A DNA stretch of 64,000 nucleotides. Source: Plumapathes pennacea. Taxonomy: Eukaryota; Cnidaria; Anthozoa; Antipatharia; Myriopathidae. Where the stretch lies: assembly GCA_964036295.1 (NCBI GenBank), contig OZ038462.1:21638363-21702362 (forward strand), given 5' to 3'. The position numbers were made by a program, and so were the translations under genes. Below the pieces are notes generated by a model. That model worked only from the letters and a program-made list of their open reading frames with translations, had not been told where the DNA came from and searched no databases. Positions 23,293 through 37,260 of the stretch are shown here, in pieces. Position 1 is the first letter of the stretch, and every line of letters begins with the position of its first letter.

Positions 23293-23670
23293 CATTATAT
23301 CGGAAACCGCGTTACGAATTTGTGAAAAGACGACCAAAACATTTGCTCTGTCAAAGTGTGGTTACTTTATGCCTTAAAATTAACCAGTATACGTTGCACC
23401 ACCCAGCTTTTGCTCTAAACTAGTGCCTACTACAGTATCTGGATTGGGCCCAAGGCCTTTTCAGAACGCTACAAATTCCTGATTTCCCGGGCAAGGGAAT
23501 TCTGGAAATTTTACCCTACTTTCTCCAACTCTTTTCCAGTTAATTCCAGTGTTTGCCGCTGCTATTCTTCCGCCCCTGAGCCAACGTTTGGGGAGGTCTG
23601 AAATGGTAGTTCAGTTTTAGCTGAACGAGGACAGCTCCATGCAGGGAACAGATTGATTACATAGAATTAA

Positions 23671-23717
23671 AAAAATCAAATAAAAAAATCAAATCAAATC
23701 AAATCAAATCAAATCAG
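23671..23717 (+). repeat. (ATCAA)n microsatellite
   Basis: AAATCAAATCAAATCAAATC repeated. The surrounding 23.3-24.2 kb shows nothing else. Confidence 0.9.
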
Positions 23718-24205
23718 GGGAAGCAAGGAAGGATAATAGTTTTTGTGATTTATTGTGTACATCAGCGAGCGAGAAAACAGTTGTAGTGAGTACCGTTCTT
23801 CTGTAGAGTACATAAAACGGTTGATATGGATTTAGGGCGAAATTTAAAGAAATCACTTTATAATGTTCGAAAGGTCAAATTGAGCGTTTGGACCCGGGGG
23901 GAGGGGGGAGTTACTCCCATGTCATATAGGTATGTGCCGCAACAAAGGGTATCATTTTTAGCATTTTAGTACGTCTGACTCAATGGGTATCAATTTTCAG
24001 CCTTTGGTCTGGAATAAGGTGGAAGAGTTTGAAATTTGGTCTAAAATTGGGTCACAAATCACAAAATCACAAAGCCGAAATTGCAAATTTTGGTCTGAAA
24101 TAGGCGGCTCACTCCCACCCAGTATATGAGGCCCACCCCCGCCCCCGGTGGTTTTGAAGTTAGGCGGCATTATCAGTTGAAAAGATCGGATCAAATAACT
24201 TTTAC

Positions 24206-24352
24206 GCCACTGCCCCTTGTAGAACAAGATATTATTACCAAAGAACGAGTCATTTTAGAACGAGAAACCGAAAAACTAAAACATGTGGTGTTATTTTAGA
24301 GTTTTCTCCTTCTAAACTGACTCTTTCGTAATATCTCGTTCTACAAGGGCAG
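24206..24352. mobile_element. Foldback element
   Basis: CCCCTTGTAGAACAAGATAT and ATATCTCGTTCTACAAGGG are inverted, with further pairing inward through GAACGAGTCATTTTAGA. Confidence 0.7.
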
Positions 24353-24914
24353 TCGGGACAGGAGTGGCGTAAAACTGCTTACTAATATAAACCAACGTAG
24401 ATGTAATCCACAATAACTGGGGAGTGCCGCTGCCTCCCGCATGTGTACATGATCGATGCCGTACAGCTGGTCTGATTGTATAACTTACAAAAAGAGACAT
24501 CTAGAACACAAACAGGATCAAAATGTAGATCGAAAATAAAAATGAAACTATAAGACAAATTGTGATTTTCACGATCAGCATTTTCTAATCAAATATTCTG
24601 CATTTACCTTGTGCAACTTTAGTAAACCATTTACTTTTGGTACGTAAGTAAATGAAGGCGCAGTTCAATTGAACACACATTCTGATTAACAATATTGTTG
24701 CATGAGTCATCAACCAGCTGGGCCGCTCTGAATAATTCATGTCTACCAAGGGTGGTACAAAAAAGTAAAATAGAAATTTAATAGAAAAGTAATAAATTAA
24801 ATCGCTCATAGAAAACACGTGGTGATAAGCACGGCATACAATCTGCAACATTATCGACAGAATAAGTAATTACATTTCAAAAATGTCAAAACAAATTCTA
24901 TAAATGGAACTCGA

Positions 24915-24955
24915 ATCAGACCGGAAGTGCGTTGCGTTCACAGGAAGTGAGTGTG
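24915..24955 (+). promoter_or_regulatory. Possible MYO9 promoter with two ETS-type sites
   Basis: CCGGAAGTG (24921-24929) and AGGAAGTG (24942-24949) match the ETS/GABP core and lie about 1.15 kb upstream of the first recognised myosin exon, in a stretch that is GC-richer than its surroundings and free of obvious repeats. Paired ETS sites are common in broadly expressed TATA-less promoters. The start site is not visible in the sequence; this is inference from motif and position only. Confidence 0.3.
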
Positions 24956-26096
24956 CATCTCCAATTCTGGGTGCGGTTGGTTGGTCTTCTCGCAGCTTAA
25001 CGCGAGGAATGTGTTAAGATTTGCGGAAGACGTTGTGCAGCTGTCTTTCGAGGTGTTATTTACAGGTTCTGTAAAAGATAAATATTGTTTCTACGTAAAA
25101 ATTTTCACCGCCTGTCTCGCTTGGATTCTGCGCATGCTGCGTAGGTTTGCGTTTTTCAACTGACCGCATTGTCAGTTTCCGGCAGTTGTTGAGATTCTTG
25201 TGTCGATTTGAATTTTGTTCCTTCTTCTTTTTAGGTGGCTGTGAAACAATCACATTATTCTTTATCTTACACCATCGGTGATTTCTAAGGGCCACTTGTC
25301 TCCGTGACTTGATATGGGAGAGACGTTCACAAAATCAACTCATCAGGTTTGTAGTCATATCGAGGGTTACTGTGGATGCATGCACTCGACTGCTAGATTT
25401 TAACTATCATATCCTTGACTTTATCGAAGTGGAGAGTGTTTGAAATTTGGTAAAGCCCGTTCTAATGCTGGTCGATCTGTATATATTCGATCATCTTGTA
25501 ATGGTAATTTTGGGTAATTATTTCTTGTTACACACAAATCAAACGTGCAAAGTTTACGGTCCAGCCAGTAATTTTATTCTTTGTTGAGGGTATTTAACGC
25601 TCGATCTTATGACTATTTGAGGGCCATGTTATTCGAAGGATAAACATTTTATCATTGTGAATGATTTGTGAAAGAGCCGCAGTACTTGTAGTCACAGTTT
25701 GTCTTTTATCTATAGGTCAATTCAATGAGATACAAAAATATTCATTTCACACTGAGACAAACTCTAAACTCACAGCGGTATTTCTTACTGCTTTTCTGAG
25801 CAAAAGAATCGTAATTCGTCGGTGGCCAGCGACGATCAAAGTTAAATCCCAGAAGGTATTTTCTGAAAGCAACATTTACATTTTATAAGTAACTCGACGT
25901 TGTGATATAAATGTATTGTATACACATGCACTTTCCTGGTCGGTCTCTCTGGGTGGATTACTCCCTTGTCAAAACAAGTAAACAATTGACTGCCACGATT
26001 TCTGCCTTACTCATGGCGATGGCACGTTAAAAATAATTGAAGGGAAATACGAATGTAGTGCTGACTGGATATTTATGTACATTATTTGTTCCGCAG

Positions 26097-27048
26097 ATCA
26101 GAAAGGTAGAAACTGACTAGTCGACATGTGTGAAGCGGATGCACAGCTCGATACGTGTAGAATGAATGGCCTTCAGGTCTGCCAGGGGAATTGTCTCTTT
26201 TGCTGTTTGTGAATCGTATGGCTGGCAGTATAACCGAAGGACAAATTCACCTGGTTCGTGTTTTCCTTGGTGATTTAGTGCCTGCCGTTCAATCAACAGC
26301 GATTTATACATCCGAGTTTGCCACGTCGAGAGAAGTCGTCGATTTATTCTTGAGAAAGCTAAGCATTCAAGGATTACCAGAGCACTTCGAGTTAGTTGAA
26401 GTTTGTTATCGAGACAGCATCGCTGATCAGCAAAGCGAGAAAATCCTTTCTGTCAGCGACCGGCCTGTGAAAATCCAACAGGACTGGGGTAACCTCAAGC
26501 CAAAAGCCAGGCTCTGCTATCGCTTGTTCCTCAGAGAAAAACACTGCGCAGGAGAACCGGAGAGAGCGCTACTTCGACATTCCTGGATGGATTGCCACGA
26601 GAGTGTAAATTCTGTCCAGTGCAATTTGGATCTCGATTCTAAACTGCCTGACGATGATCTGTGCAGCCTACCGAAGCTCACGGAAGACACTCTTCTGGAC
26701 CACTTACAGGAACGATTTAAACGAGGACGAATTTACACTTATGTCGGAGAGATCCTTATATCTGTGAACCCATTCCGTTTCTTTCCTATCTACAATCCAA
26801 AGTACATCAATGCATACACGAACAGAAATTTGGGTTCTTTGCCACCTCACATCTTTGCCATTGCTGATGTTGCATATCATCGGATGCTCAAGGAGAAGAA
26901 AAGTCAGTGTGTGGTTATCAGTGGAGAAAGTGGTTCAGGCAAGACAGAAAGCACTAAATTACTTGTACATCATCTGACTACTCTTGGCCGGAAAGCTCAG
27001 GCAACATCAGTTGAAAAAACCATCCTGGGGGCTGGGCCAGTCTTGGAG
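26097..27048 (+). CDS. MYO9: MYO9 exon 1: 5' UTR end, Ras-association region, motor start
   Basis: A good acceptor (TTGTTCCGCAG) ends at 26096, so about 121 bases of 5' UTR probably precede the ATG at 26218. At least one further non-coding exon should lie upstream; I could not place it. The 277 codons encode a Ras-association-like fold ([16 protein letters not shown] onward), as in other class IX myosins, then motor residues including [19 protein letters not shown] and the P-loop [11 protein letters not shown]. The exon ends at GAG before GTAAGG. At 831 coding bases it is the largest exon of the gene, in contrast to the finely split exons that follow. The context of the ATG (CGTATGG) is not ideal because position -3 is C. 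Confidence 0.93.
26126..26212 (+). other. Upstream ORF in the MYO9 5' leader
   Basis: An ATG at 26126 opens a 28-codon frame ending with TGA at 26210-26212, five bases before the myosin start codon. It overlaps no coding exon. A second ATG in the same frame occurs at 26162. Such a frame would be expected to lower initiation at the main start unless ribosomes skip it or reinitiate. Whether the leader begins upstream of 26126 in the mature mRNA rests on the acceptor inferred at 26096. Confidence 0.5.
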
Positions 27049-30000
27049 GTAAGGATGCAGTTTATTGGAGGTCCATAAATCTTCTACTGTAGTCTTTCTT
27101 GCTGTATTCTCTTTCATCAAGCATAATTAGCACTTAACGCACGATGTTCCCCCAAAATATCTTTTTTCCAATATTCTCTTTTTTGGTCAAGCTAATTGCA
27201 CTGGGATACATTTTATAAATAGTATACTTTTTAATATATTGCATAATAATTTAAAACTGATTAACAAAAAGAGCTCCACGTATTTGGAGGATAATTTGTC
27301 AATATAATAATATTTTTAAAATGTGAGTATTATCCCCACCCCTCCTTTCTCAACTTCACAGGTTTTATCTCAGATGATTACCCATATTCATGAAACTCCT
27401 TTGTAAGTTAGGCCCTGTTTAGATCTTATACTTTTCATGAGTTGAAGCTTTAGAACACATGAAAATTTTGGGATCTGATTTCAATTATTAATAAGTTCAG
27501 ATAATATATTTTGGAATAGCTCGTCCATACTTCAAGCCTGAGATTTGCATGCATTTAGGACTTTGTGACGACTTTGAACTTTCATGAGCTAAATATTGTG
27601 TTATAATCAAAAAGCGTGATTTTCTGTTTTGTTCCTGAAATGTGCAGTCAACTGAAAACCAGCGCTCGACATTAACGGTTGCCCGCTTGCCCGGGGCAAC
27701 CAAAACTTTTGGTCGGGCAGGTAAATTCTGGGCCGGGCAACTAGAAATTATGAAACTTTCTATTGCTTGAAGTCAATCTACAGTCTGAAGGGCAACCAAC
27801 CTAAAACCTTAATGTTAAGCACTGAAAACTGCCCTATTTACGGAGCCTCTTGACTTGACTTGGCTTGACTTGACGTTGTAAAAAATTACCATTTTCTTGT
27901 GCTTTTGCTTCACAAATTTTATGTGTGTGAACTGCAGTTGCTTTCTCTTGCGCTTGTGTTTTCATTTGTGTATGAATCAGCCTTGATACTTGTTAAGATT
28001 TTGTTCAATATTAGATCTCCATCAGAGCAAAGGATGCACAAACTAATTGATATAAAACTATTTATCCAAGTATTAGCAGTCAGTAACACAAGTTTAAAAT
28101 GTTAGGTATATATAATGATGTCATTAATATGTGGCATAATATTGTTTTACTGGCTGCTACAGTATAACACTCAGTCTTGCAACTTTATAGAAATTATTAA
28201 TGGTCAGGATAGGAAGTGTGGAGTCGTGCAATTTTTTAAAAGTAAATAAACAGGGGGAGTCCTTGTCTGGGCATGCAGCTGGGAACACATGTTCATTGTT
28301 TTGTGTGTGTGCAAGACAGATAAAAGAAAAGGAGTTGTATGTTGTAGTTGTTGAAGAAATGGGGACAACCTTGAGAGAAATTAAATAATATTAGGCAAGT
28401 ACATGAGCTAGATTAGTTCAAAAGTAATTGCCACATGAGAATACAAATTTAGATAGAAAAGTTTGAATTATCATGTGTGTGTAACTTGATATGTTTGTAA
28501 GCTGCCACATCTCCTGCAAACTCAAGCCTTGAGACATCTTCCTCTCTAAATTCCTCTCTAAACAGACAGTTACAACTTTTTCTGTGTATAATTATTATTT
28601 AATTTATGTCATTTGGGCTTTATTTCCAAATTTCAACTCACCAATTTGCCCCCATAAGAACCACCAAATGCAAATACGGAATATTCTTTTAGTGATGTAA
28701 GATACATGTAATAGTTTATGATACAATAACCATCAATGACACATGCGGAAATATTTTATGAAATTATTCTAAAACAGTATTAGCCAACAAATGTATGTAT
28801 ACATAAAAATACAGAGCGATGTATGTAATATGTATGTTTGCATGTATGTAATAAAGGTAATATTGTGTTTTGATGTATACATTATGAGTATTTGTAAACG
28901 CAGTGTATAGTGCAGCAGCTAATAATTTTGTTGTGTTGCCAGGCTTTTGGAAATGCCAAGACAGCATACAATAACAATTCTAGCAGATTTGGCAAGTTTA
29001 CTCAAATCAAGTTCCGTGAGGATGGAGTGGTTTGTGGGTAGGTAGATATGAATATGTTAATGACGATGATGGTCCATTATTTAATGATAACAGTGACATT
29101 GAAGGTGGCATTTGATATTTTGAGACATGATGATAATTATCAGTGTTTGAGGAGGGGGGGATGGGTGGGCATACTAAAATGATAAGATGACAACATAAGG
29201 TACACTGTATTTTTGGTCCACAAAACACTTTGTGAAGTTAGATGTGGGAAATGTAAATTTGAAAAATGTATCACCAAGCATCTAATGTCTTGTTTCTCTG
29301 GTGGTTCAATTTGACAGAATGGAAAGGGGGGGGGGTATTGCATTGACGGTATGAGAGGAAGGGCTCTACAGTATTAATGGCATACAGTACTCATTAATAG
29401 CTTAATTAATGTATATTTTGAAACTATATATTATAGATTTTAATTAATATTATATATTGAATATAAATAATAGTGATGGTGATGTTCTGTTGAAATGGGG
29501 ACACTTTTCATAGTAGCTCACAATGGAAAGCATATATTTTATGTTTATAGTGCGGCACTGAGGAAGTACCTTCTTGAGAAGTCAAGACTTGTCTGCCAAG
29601 CTCCTGAAGAGAGGTTTGTGCAACTGTTCATTAGATTGTAACTTTTCAGAAATCTATCAAGTAACATGCTGCATACAGTTATTCTTAGGGCAGAGAAGTC
29701 TCTTTCCACTGTAAGTGCCAATCACAGAGGCTGAAAGCAAACACTTTCAAATAACCAGAAGCCAAAAATATATTTGTGATTTTATCCTGAGGAAGAGACC
29801 AGTCAACAGCCATCACCACTTGCTTGCTTGCATGAGCGCATGCATCACAATCAAGTTTTGCTTTTGCTCCTGATTGGCAGAGAATGCTGCCAAACGGGTG
29901 CGACTGTTTGATGAGGGGTCCATACACAGAAAACAGTGAAAGCACAAAGCCGCTTTGGCTGAGTGCTTTTATTGTTTCCTGGTGTTTGGAATACCTTATT

Positions 30001-33000
30001 AAAGGTGAAGCATGAGTTTAACTTTTTGAAATAACTTCTCAAAGGAATGTACACACAAAGTTTATCCCCAGAGTTGAAAGTTGGATCATACACTTAAACC
30101 AGGGTTTGACGCTGTTTCAAAACCCATCCACCTGACTAAATGCTATGTTCTGGTTGGCTAATAAAATAATTTATTATATAGACATGAGTGTTTTACTGGG
30201 AAATATACCGTGCGTAAAATCCATAAGAAACTACATCCGGGACCCGAGTGGCGTATTTTCCATATCCTCACTAGTGAGGATATCGTTGGCATCATTTCCT
30301 GCTTTTGCATGGTTGTTTGTGCAATTTCTCATAAAACATTCGTGTCTAATATAATAAAAAGAAAATTACACGGCGGCTTGAAGATATGGATTTTATTTTC
30401 TCGTGGCAAAAACAATATTTTACTCACTGGCGAAGTGCTTGTTTGTAAAGTATTGTTTTTACCACTCGAAAATAAAATTCATATCTTCGCACCGCCGTGT
30501 AATATCCTCTATGTATTATGTTTAAGAAATTCATCTGTAACCTGCTCTATTGATTTCTGTTTGGTTGCGGCCATAGGAACTATCATGTGTTCTATTACCT
30601 TCTGGCTGGAGCCAGTGCAGAGGACAAGGAGGCATTGCACTTGACGAAACCCCAGGATTACACCTACCTCAATCAGGTACTCGACATGACAGTTTCAGTT
30701 GTAGCACACAGACTGAAATGTGTGACACTGATCAAAGACATTCTTGTCTTAACAGAGTGAGTGCTTCCTTGAAGGCATTGATGAAGCTTATGAGTTTTTT
30801 CGGTTGAAGAAGTCGATGGACATGGTGGGGTTCACACCTGAAATTCAGAGGAAGTATGTCTTATAAATAAGTTGACCTGCCTTGTTTTTCTGTCCAATGC
30901 AAAAATAAGAACCTCACTCAAGAAAAACAGAAGCACTTTTGTTAGAATGTACACACTGAGAGCTTTCATTTGAGTGGTCATACCTTTAAGTTTCATTTGA
31001 CAGTTCAGGGGTTACAAGTGCACACTTCCATTAGTATAATGTACTTGTTGATTTCCATTTGCACTTGACAATTCAGGAGTTGGAAGTTTTGTTCAGTTTG
31101 AACTGCAGCATTATTCTTTGGAAAGATAAGAATGTTTTTCATTCTCTTGTAGGATTTGGATCATGTTGTCTGCTGTCCTTCACATTGGAAATATCGAATT
31201 TATCAGGGTAAGTTATGCTTAATTTTAGCGACACTGAATGGGTGAAGAGATGGAGCAGGAGAATAGAGAAAGTACGAAAGGAAGTACGTCGTGCATTAGG
31301 AAAATAGGAAATTTTTGTAAGAAGTTAAAGCATAAACTGTACTTCAATCAATTCGTAGAAACCCGGATTTGAAGATTCTGCTGCCAACGTGAAAGGAGGC
31401 CCGGAACTGGAGATTGTGTCCAACCTTCTCATGGTAAGATTTATCAAATGACTTTGTTTTTGGTTTATAGACATTCTGGTTGAATGTGTAAACTAAAATC
31501 AAAATTCTTGAACAAGAATGGTGTAGGAAAGCAAATACCTTTTCTTTCCTCTCTCACTCTTTCCTTCTTTTCTCACCCTCTCCGTCTGGTATCTTCTTTC
31601 ACTGTTCACTGACTTACTTGGCGCTTTCTTTTGGAACTTCCGTCTATTCCCATTGGCATTCCGGAATTAATAAACAAATTCTACACAGAATTCTACACAG
31701 AATGTTTGACGTGCTGAGACCGATGGAGTCTGGGTATTAGGCGCGGGTTGACGCAGGTGCGCAATTTTCCCGCCAGAATAGAGACGAAAATTTGCCAAAA
31801 AGAACACGTGCGAGCGCCAATTACTATTTCCGCGTATCCTCATTCCGGAATACTCCCGAAGAACGCGCTCACTATTAATATTCTTGTCTCAAAATCAATC
31901 CTTTCCCAAATCGAAGATTAATGGTTAGAAATCTTTATAAATGTGGCTCTCTCCTGACGCAGGTCGGTAAAGACGATCTCATTGATGTTCTGACGACAAG
32001 GAAGCACAAGACCAAGAGAGAACAGATCATTGTGCCGTACAAATATGAAGAGGTACAGTGTCCGTTCATAATACAAATTCTCCTCACTAAAACCAGGAAA
32101 TGTTCGTAGCGAGAATAAATGACTGAATCACTGAATCTGTGACATTATTGTTTCGTTTACAAAATAGACCTTGGTTACTGTATGTATTTTCGTTTTTCAG
32201 GCTTTAGCAACCAGAAACGCCATAGCAAAGGCCTTGTACAGCACCCTGTTTGACTGGATTGTGCTTCAAGTGAACCATGCTCTTGTGATTAAACAGGCCA
32301 ATTCCAGAGAGGTGATTACATGCAGCAGTCTAAAGTCGTAACAGTTTTAATATAAAGCCGCTGTTCGTAATCTGACGAAGGGCAGTAGTGTTCGAAACGT
32401 CGGCCAAGTGATTTTTTTACTTCTACTTTGAGTCCCGAGTTTATGACATTAGTGAAGGATGTATGTAGTATTCGAGCAGAAAGTGAAATTAATGGTTGTA
32501 GTACAAAGAAAATGAGTCGTCACCAAAGTGACCCCATTGAATTATCGCTTAGTTCAGTTTTTGCCTAATACTGTATATCAACTTTAAACTTGGGTAAGCT
32601 TTACTACACAAACTCTCCTATAAACTTTATTCTGTTTCTGTTATTGTCTTCCTTTCTAAGGGATACTCCATTGGTGTTCTTGACATCTTTGGCTTTGAGG
32701 ACTTTCAGCACAACAGCTTCGAGCAGTTCTGCATCAACTTCGCCAATGAAAAACTGCAGTACTACTTCAACCAGCATGTCTTCAAACTCGAGCAGGTGAA
32801 GATTGCAATTTTTTAGTGTTTCAAACACGTCGAACATGTGTTATTATGGACCTCGTCATTTGACTTCGCAGTGTTCTTGTTCTTGTTCTGCGGCGGGGAA
32901 ATGAAAACGCATCGAAATCGAACTGAAAACGCATCAGTGTGAACACAACCATAGCTTGTTCCAGGCTCTCGTCATATTGGAAGCATTGCGCAGAAGAAGA

Positions 33001-35070
33001 AAAAAATGGCGCGTGAAAGAGTGGGGCGAGGCGGGAGCGGAAGAGGCTCGCGCCTTTCTGCTTCGCGCCATTTCTACGTGTTTTCTGTATCACGAGAGAT
33101 TGGAACTGGCTAACACAACCACAGCGTGTTCCTCAAGAGTCCGTTGCAGTCACTTCATGTTCACGTTTCGTTTCAGGACGAGTATGTCGCGGAGGGAATC
33201 CAGTGGAGGAGCGTGGAGTTTGTTGACAACTTTGCGTGTTTAGACTTGATTTCAGGACGACCCACGGGTCTCTTGAACCTTATAGATGAAGAGAGCAGGT
33301 ACGTATGCTGAAGAAGCTGCTTCTTTGACCTGTCAACACTTTCCCCACCTTTAATATTTGGTGTCTATCATGTTGTTGAAATGGTAGTATGTGAACAGCC
33401 CAGTCGCGAGCGCAGAGAGTAGTGGGCCATTTTCTGCGCGCCATACTCTTTCGCGCTCGCTACTTGGCTTCCGATATACGATCTTGGAGTAAATCAGAGT
33501 CTATGGGTTGTTTCATGTTTGACCTTTTCCTTTACACAAGCTGTCGTGAATTCTCCTTCGAATATAGTCGTAATTTACGCTCGTGATGCAGGGAAAATAA
33601 TAAAATAATTAATACAGGTCTTTTAAATTACTACATGCTGCGGATACAATTTACAATGCGGGGAAGGGGCGGTTATGAACCAATCACATACAAATGTTCT
33701 TAAATACTCGTGACTGATAAGTTGTGCGACCAAATGTATATTCTACTGTGAATTCCATGATTAAACACTAAAGCCTGGTCCTCACTAGCGCATAAGCATG
33801 AGCACAAGCATAAGAATAAGAGAGCGACAGTGGCGACATAAGCATAAGCATAAGCATAAGGAACGAACATGTTTGATCCTTATGCTTATGCTTATGTCGC
33901 CACTGTCGCTCTCTTATTCTTATGCTTATGTTTATGCTTATGCACTAGTGAGGACAAGGCTTAAAGCAGAAAGTTGGAAATGACGTGTTTGTATAGCGTT
34001 AATTTTTTTTTTTTTAACGCTTGTGATTGTCTTATTTTAGTTTTCCAGGTGCATCCGAAAGTTCCCTTCTGGATAAAATCATCAAGAACCACTCAGGGAA
34101 CAACTACTTCGAGCAAACGCTGATTTCGCCAGCCTTTGTGATTAAGCATTATGCTGGAAACGTCAAGTATACCATCGGGGTAAATACTTAAGTTTTGCTG
34201 TCAGAAATAATCTATCTTCGCTTCTATTAGTTGGAGCAATTTAGGAGTCGTAAGGGTTGGTTACAGAGGTGTGTGTCGATCCCATAGTCATCGTCGTACA
34301 TAGATAGCGTTGCTAGTAATCTTGATCAACTCATGATAATCGTTTTTCGTTTCTTTTTTTTTTACCTCAGGAATTCTTAAACAAGAACAGGGATCTGATG
34401 AGACCAGAAATCCTAAAGGCTCTGAAACACTCCGATATGAGATTCGTCAGAGAGATCCTGGGTGAGAGCAGTTGGCTGTTTTTTGACTGTTTTCTCACTA
34501 GAACCTATAGTGCTGAAACCAGCCCTGTTCTGATTCCAGAATGAACCCACTGGTATCAATCTATCAATTCTGCTCCAGATAGCGGCCTTAGTAGACGGAA
34601 AAGCGCCGGTCTGCGTGGATTAAGTTTAGAACCGGTGATCATAATTTTCCCACATCACGTCACACCCCTCTGTTTTCATAAATTCACAAAGTCTCTTCTT
34701 TTGGGAGCTGATAGTTTTTGTTTTTTGTTATCCTATACTGGAAAGTTAGACGGAATAGTCTCAAAATACTGTAGTCCGAGCTCCTAAATATGTTGAACGT
34801 TGATTTTTGTGTTTCAGGGGCGGATCCTTTGGCTGTGTACAGATGGGCGATACTCAGGGCGTTCTTCAAGGGAGTCCATGCGTTTCGCGTTGCAGGGAAG
34901 CGCTATCGAGAAAGTGAGTTCGGAGAGAAATTACGCACTGGCCATATACGTACAGCGTCCACTGAACGACTCGTGAATCCAAAACCTCAAGTAATTACAG
35001 ACTGAGTCAAAAAAAAAAAAAAAAAAAAAAAAAAAAGGAGAATGATCCACACTTACATTTGTTAGTGACT

Positions 35071-35105
<35 letters not shown>

Positions 35106-37223
35106 CTTGATCGAGTTTAAAGGATTTTGATGATCGTAATTATAGCTTCTTGTTACTGTCCTTTATTTTGTTAACCCTTTCACTCCCAAGCTTAAAATGC
35201 AGATTGACTTAACCTTTTCAGAAGGAACTGTATGAGCAATGTTGTGAGAATTGAAAGTTTAATCAGCTTTCATCTGAGCAAGCTATCAAAAGCCAAGTTC
35301 TCCTTACTGTATGATATATCTCTGGTGAGAAACTAAAGGAGAAATGTGAAGTTGATCACCCTTGGGAGTGAAAAGGTTAAGTTTCACTAATTTTGTTGTG
35401 TTCTTTCTGAAGGTGGAAGAGCCGCAGAAAGAGCAAACCGCCGCAGAAGCCGACATGTAAGTTTTCTTGAATTGTCGTGTCTATAAAATTGCGTGTACAC
35501 GAGGGCCCTGTATAGCCATGTTAGTCTTTACATCGCTGAAGTCAGTTTAGAGCTGTTTGCTCTTGTGGCACAATTTGACTTAGCTGCTAAATGCATGCTA
35601 CACATAATTTGCTATACATCTGTACATTCATGCTCAGACCTGTATACATATACACATACACCAAGTAAGTATAAAAGTAAGAGAGGTAAACCCCCGTATA
35701 GGTCTTATTCCAAGGTAATCCCTCTCAAAGTTATTTTTAGAAGGTACCCAGTCCCCCGCAGATATATTACCTCGCGCGTAACAGCGAGAAACGCGTGAAC
35801 GCGTTTGGTCACTCGAAACACGTTTCGTAGATGCTTCGTGGAGGATAAAAATTTCGAGTGACTCGTTCTCGCCGTTCGCGCTGTTACGCGCGCGGTAATG
35901 TATCTGCGGGGACTGGATACCTTCTAAAAATAACTTCGAAAGGGATTAATGGAATAAGACCTATACGGGGGATTACCCTCTTACCTTTATACTTTCTTGT
36001 ACACACATGATAATTAGATACATATACACACATGCATTGTATACTTGCATCTGTACATACATAGTATACCGTATTTATACTACACATACACGAGAGGGCG
36101 AATTAAGGTGTTGTTACACTGAAATTTTCTCCGCGATTTGTCTTGCAACGGTTGAAAGAGTATCGTTGCAGTTGCGGAGGTGGGATGTTACACTGTTCAA
36201 CGCGATCTCAGCAACTTGCAACGATTTATGTCGAGGGAAGTTACTGGGGAGAATTCCGCACGTCAACAAGTTGCTGAGAAAATTGCACAGTGTTACAGGG
36301 CCTTTAGATAAGTGCGAAAGTAGAGTGAAAGGAGAAACTATTATCTTAGATCTTGACATATTATCTAAATTTTCTTCTTTTTTGTTTCCTCGGCAGATAA
36401 AGATCACGCGGTAAGTATATTAATTGACTAAGGTTTCAACGCAAGCTTGTCATCATGACACAAATTTTGTGTGCTTCTTATTGTCGCATAATAAGTATCC
36501 TGGCATCCACAGGCTGCAGTGTCAAATGACCACTAAGAAATTCGTATTTTTAGTTCAAAGTTTTTTGCACCGCTAATAGATGGGCAAATATACTGTTGAG
36601 AAAAAAGTTCTTTGGTAAATTCTGGATGGGTGGACATGTTTTTTTTGTTTTTTTGTTTTTTTTCTCTGCTCAGGTTAAACTTGCTGAATGCAGACGAGGA
36701 GGACGATGACACCCTTCCTTACAACGAAACGACTTCTGTGTTCCGTAAAGCGTCCAAGGTTCTCAGGTAAGACATTTGCGACTCGCGGTAAATCTACTCG
36801 TGACAAGTGCTATCCGAAAATAAAAGAAAAAAATATACTGATTGAAAATTAAAAGTATGCAGGCCATTTTAGGCAGTGTAATTTTGGTATTGTGTCAATA
36901 CACAAACATTACTTTTCCTTACAGCTGTCGCAGGCGACCTCCGTACGACACGAATCATATATGTTATACGGTTCATTTACCCGATGCGATTCGTGTCATA
37001 AACAGAATTTACACCGTGTAAATCGGTCTTTACGAACGAGACTGCTGGAATAGCTGACGATATTCATTTTTTCGCGCCCAGTTCTCATACTTTGTCTTCG
37101 ATTTAAATAAATTTGAGTGACCTGAAGGCTGCTTAATCTACGATTTTGCTAATTTTTTCGTTCCAGGAGAATGAAGAACAACAAGCCAGCGACAAAGGTA
37201 GACATTCTGTCCCTCTCTCTCTC

Positions 37224-37260
<37 letters not shown>

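Noticed and set aside
30210..30644. 144-codon plus-strand frame
   Set aside because: It is mostly a foldback element running into MYO9 exon 4 in a frame other than the coding one.
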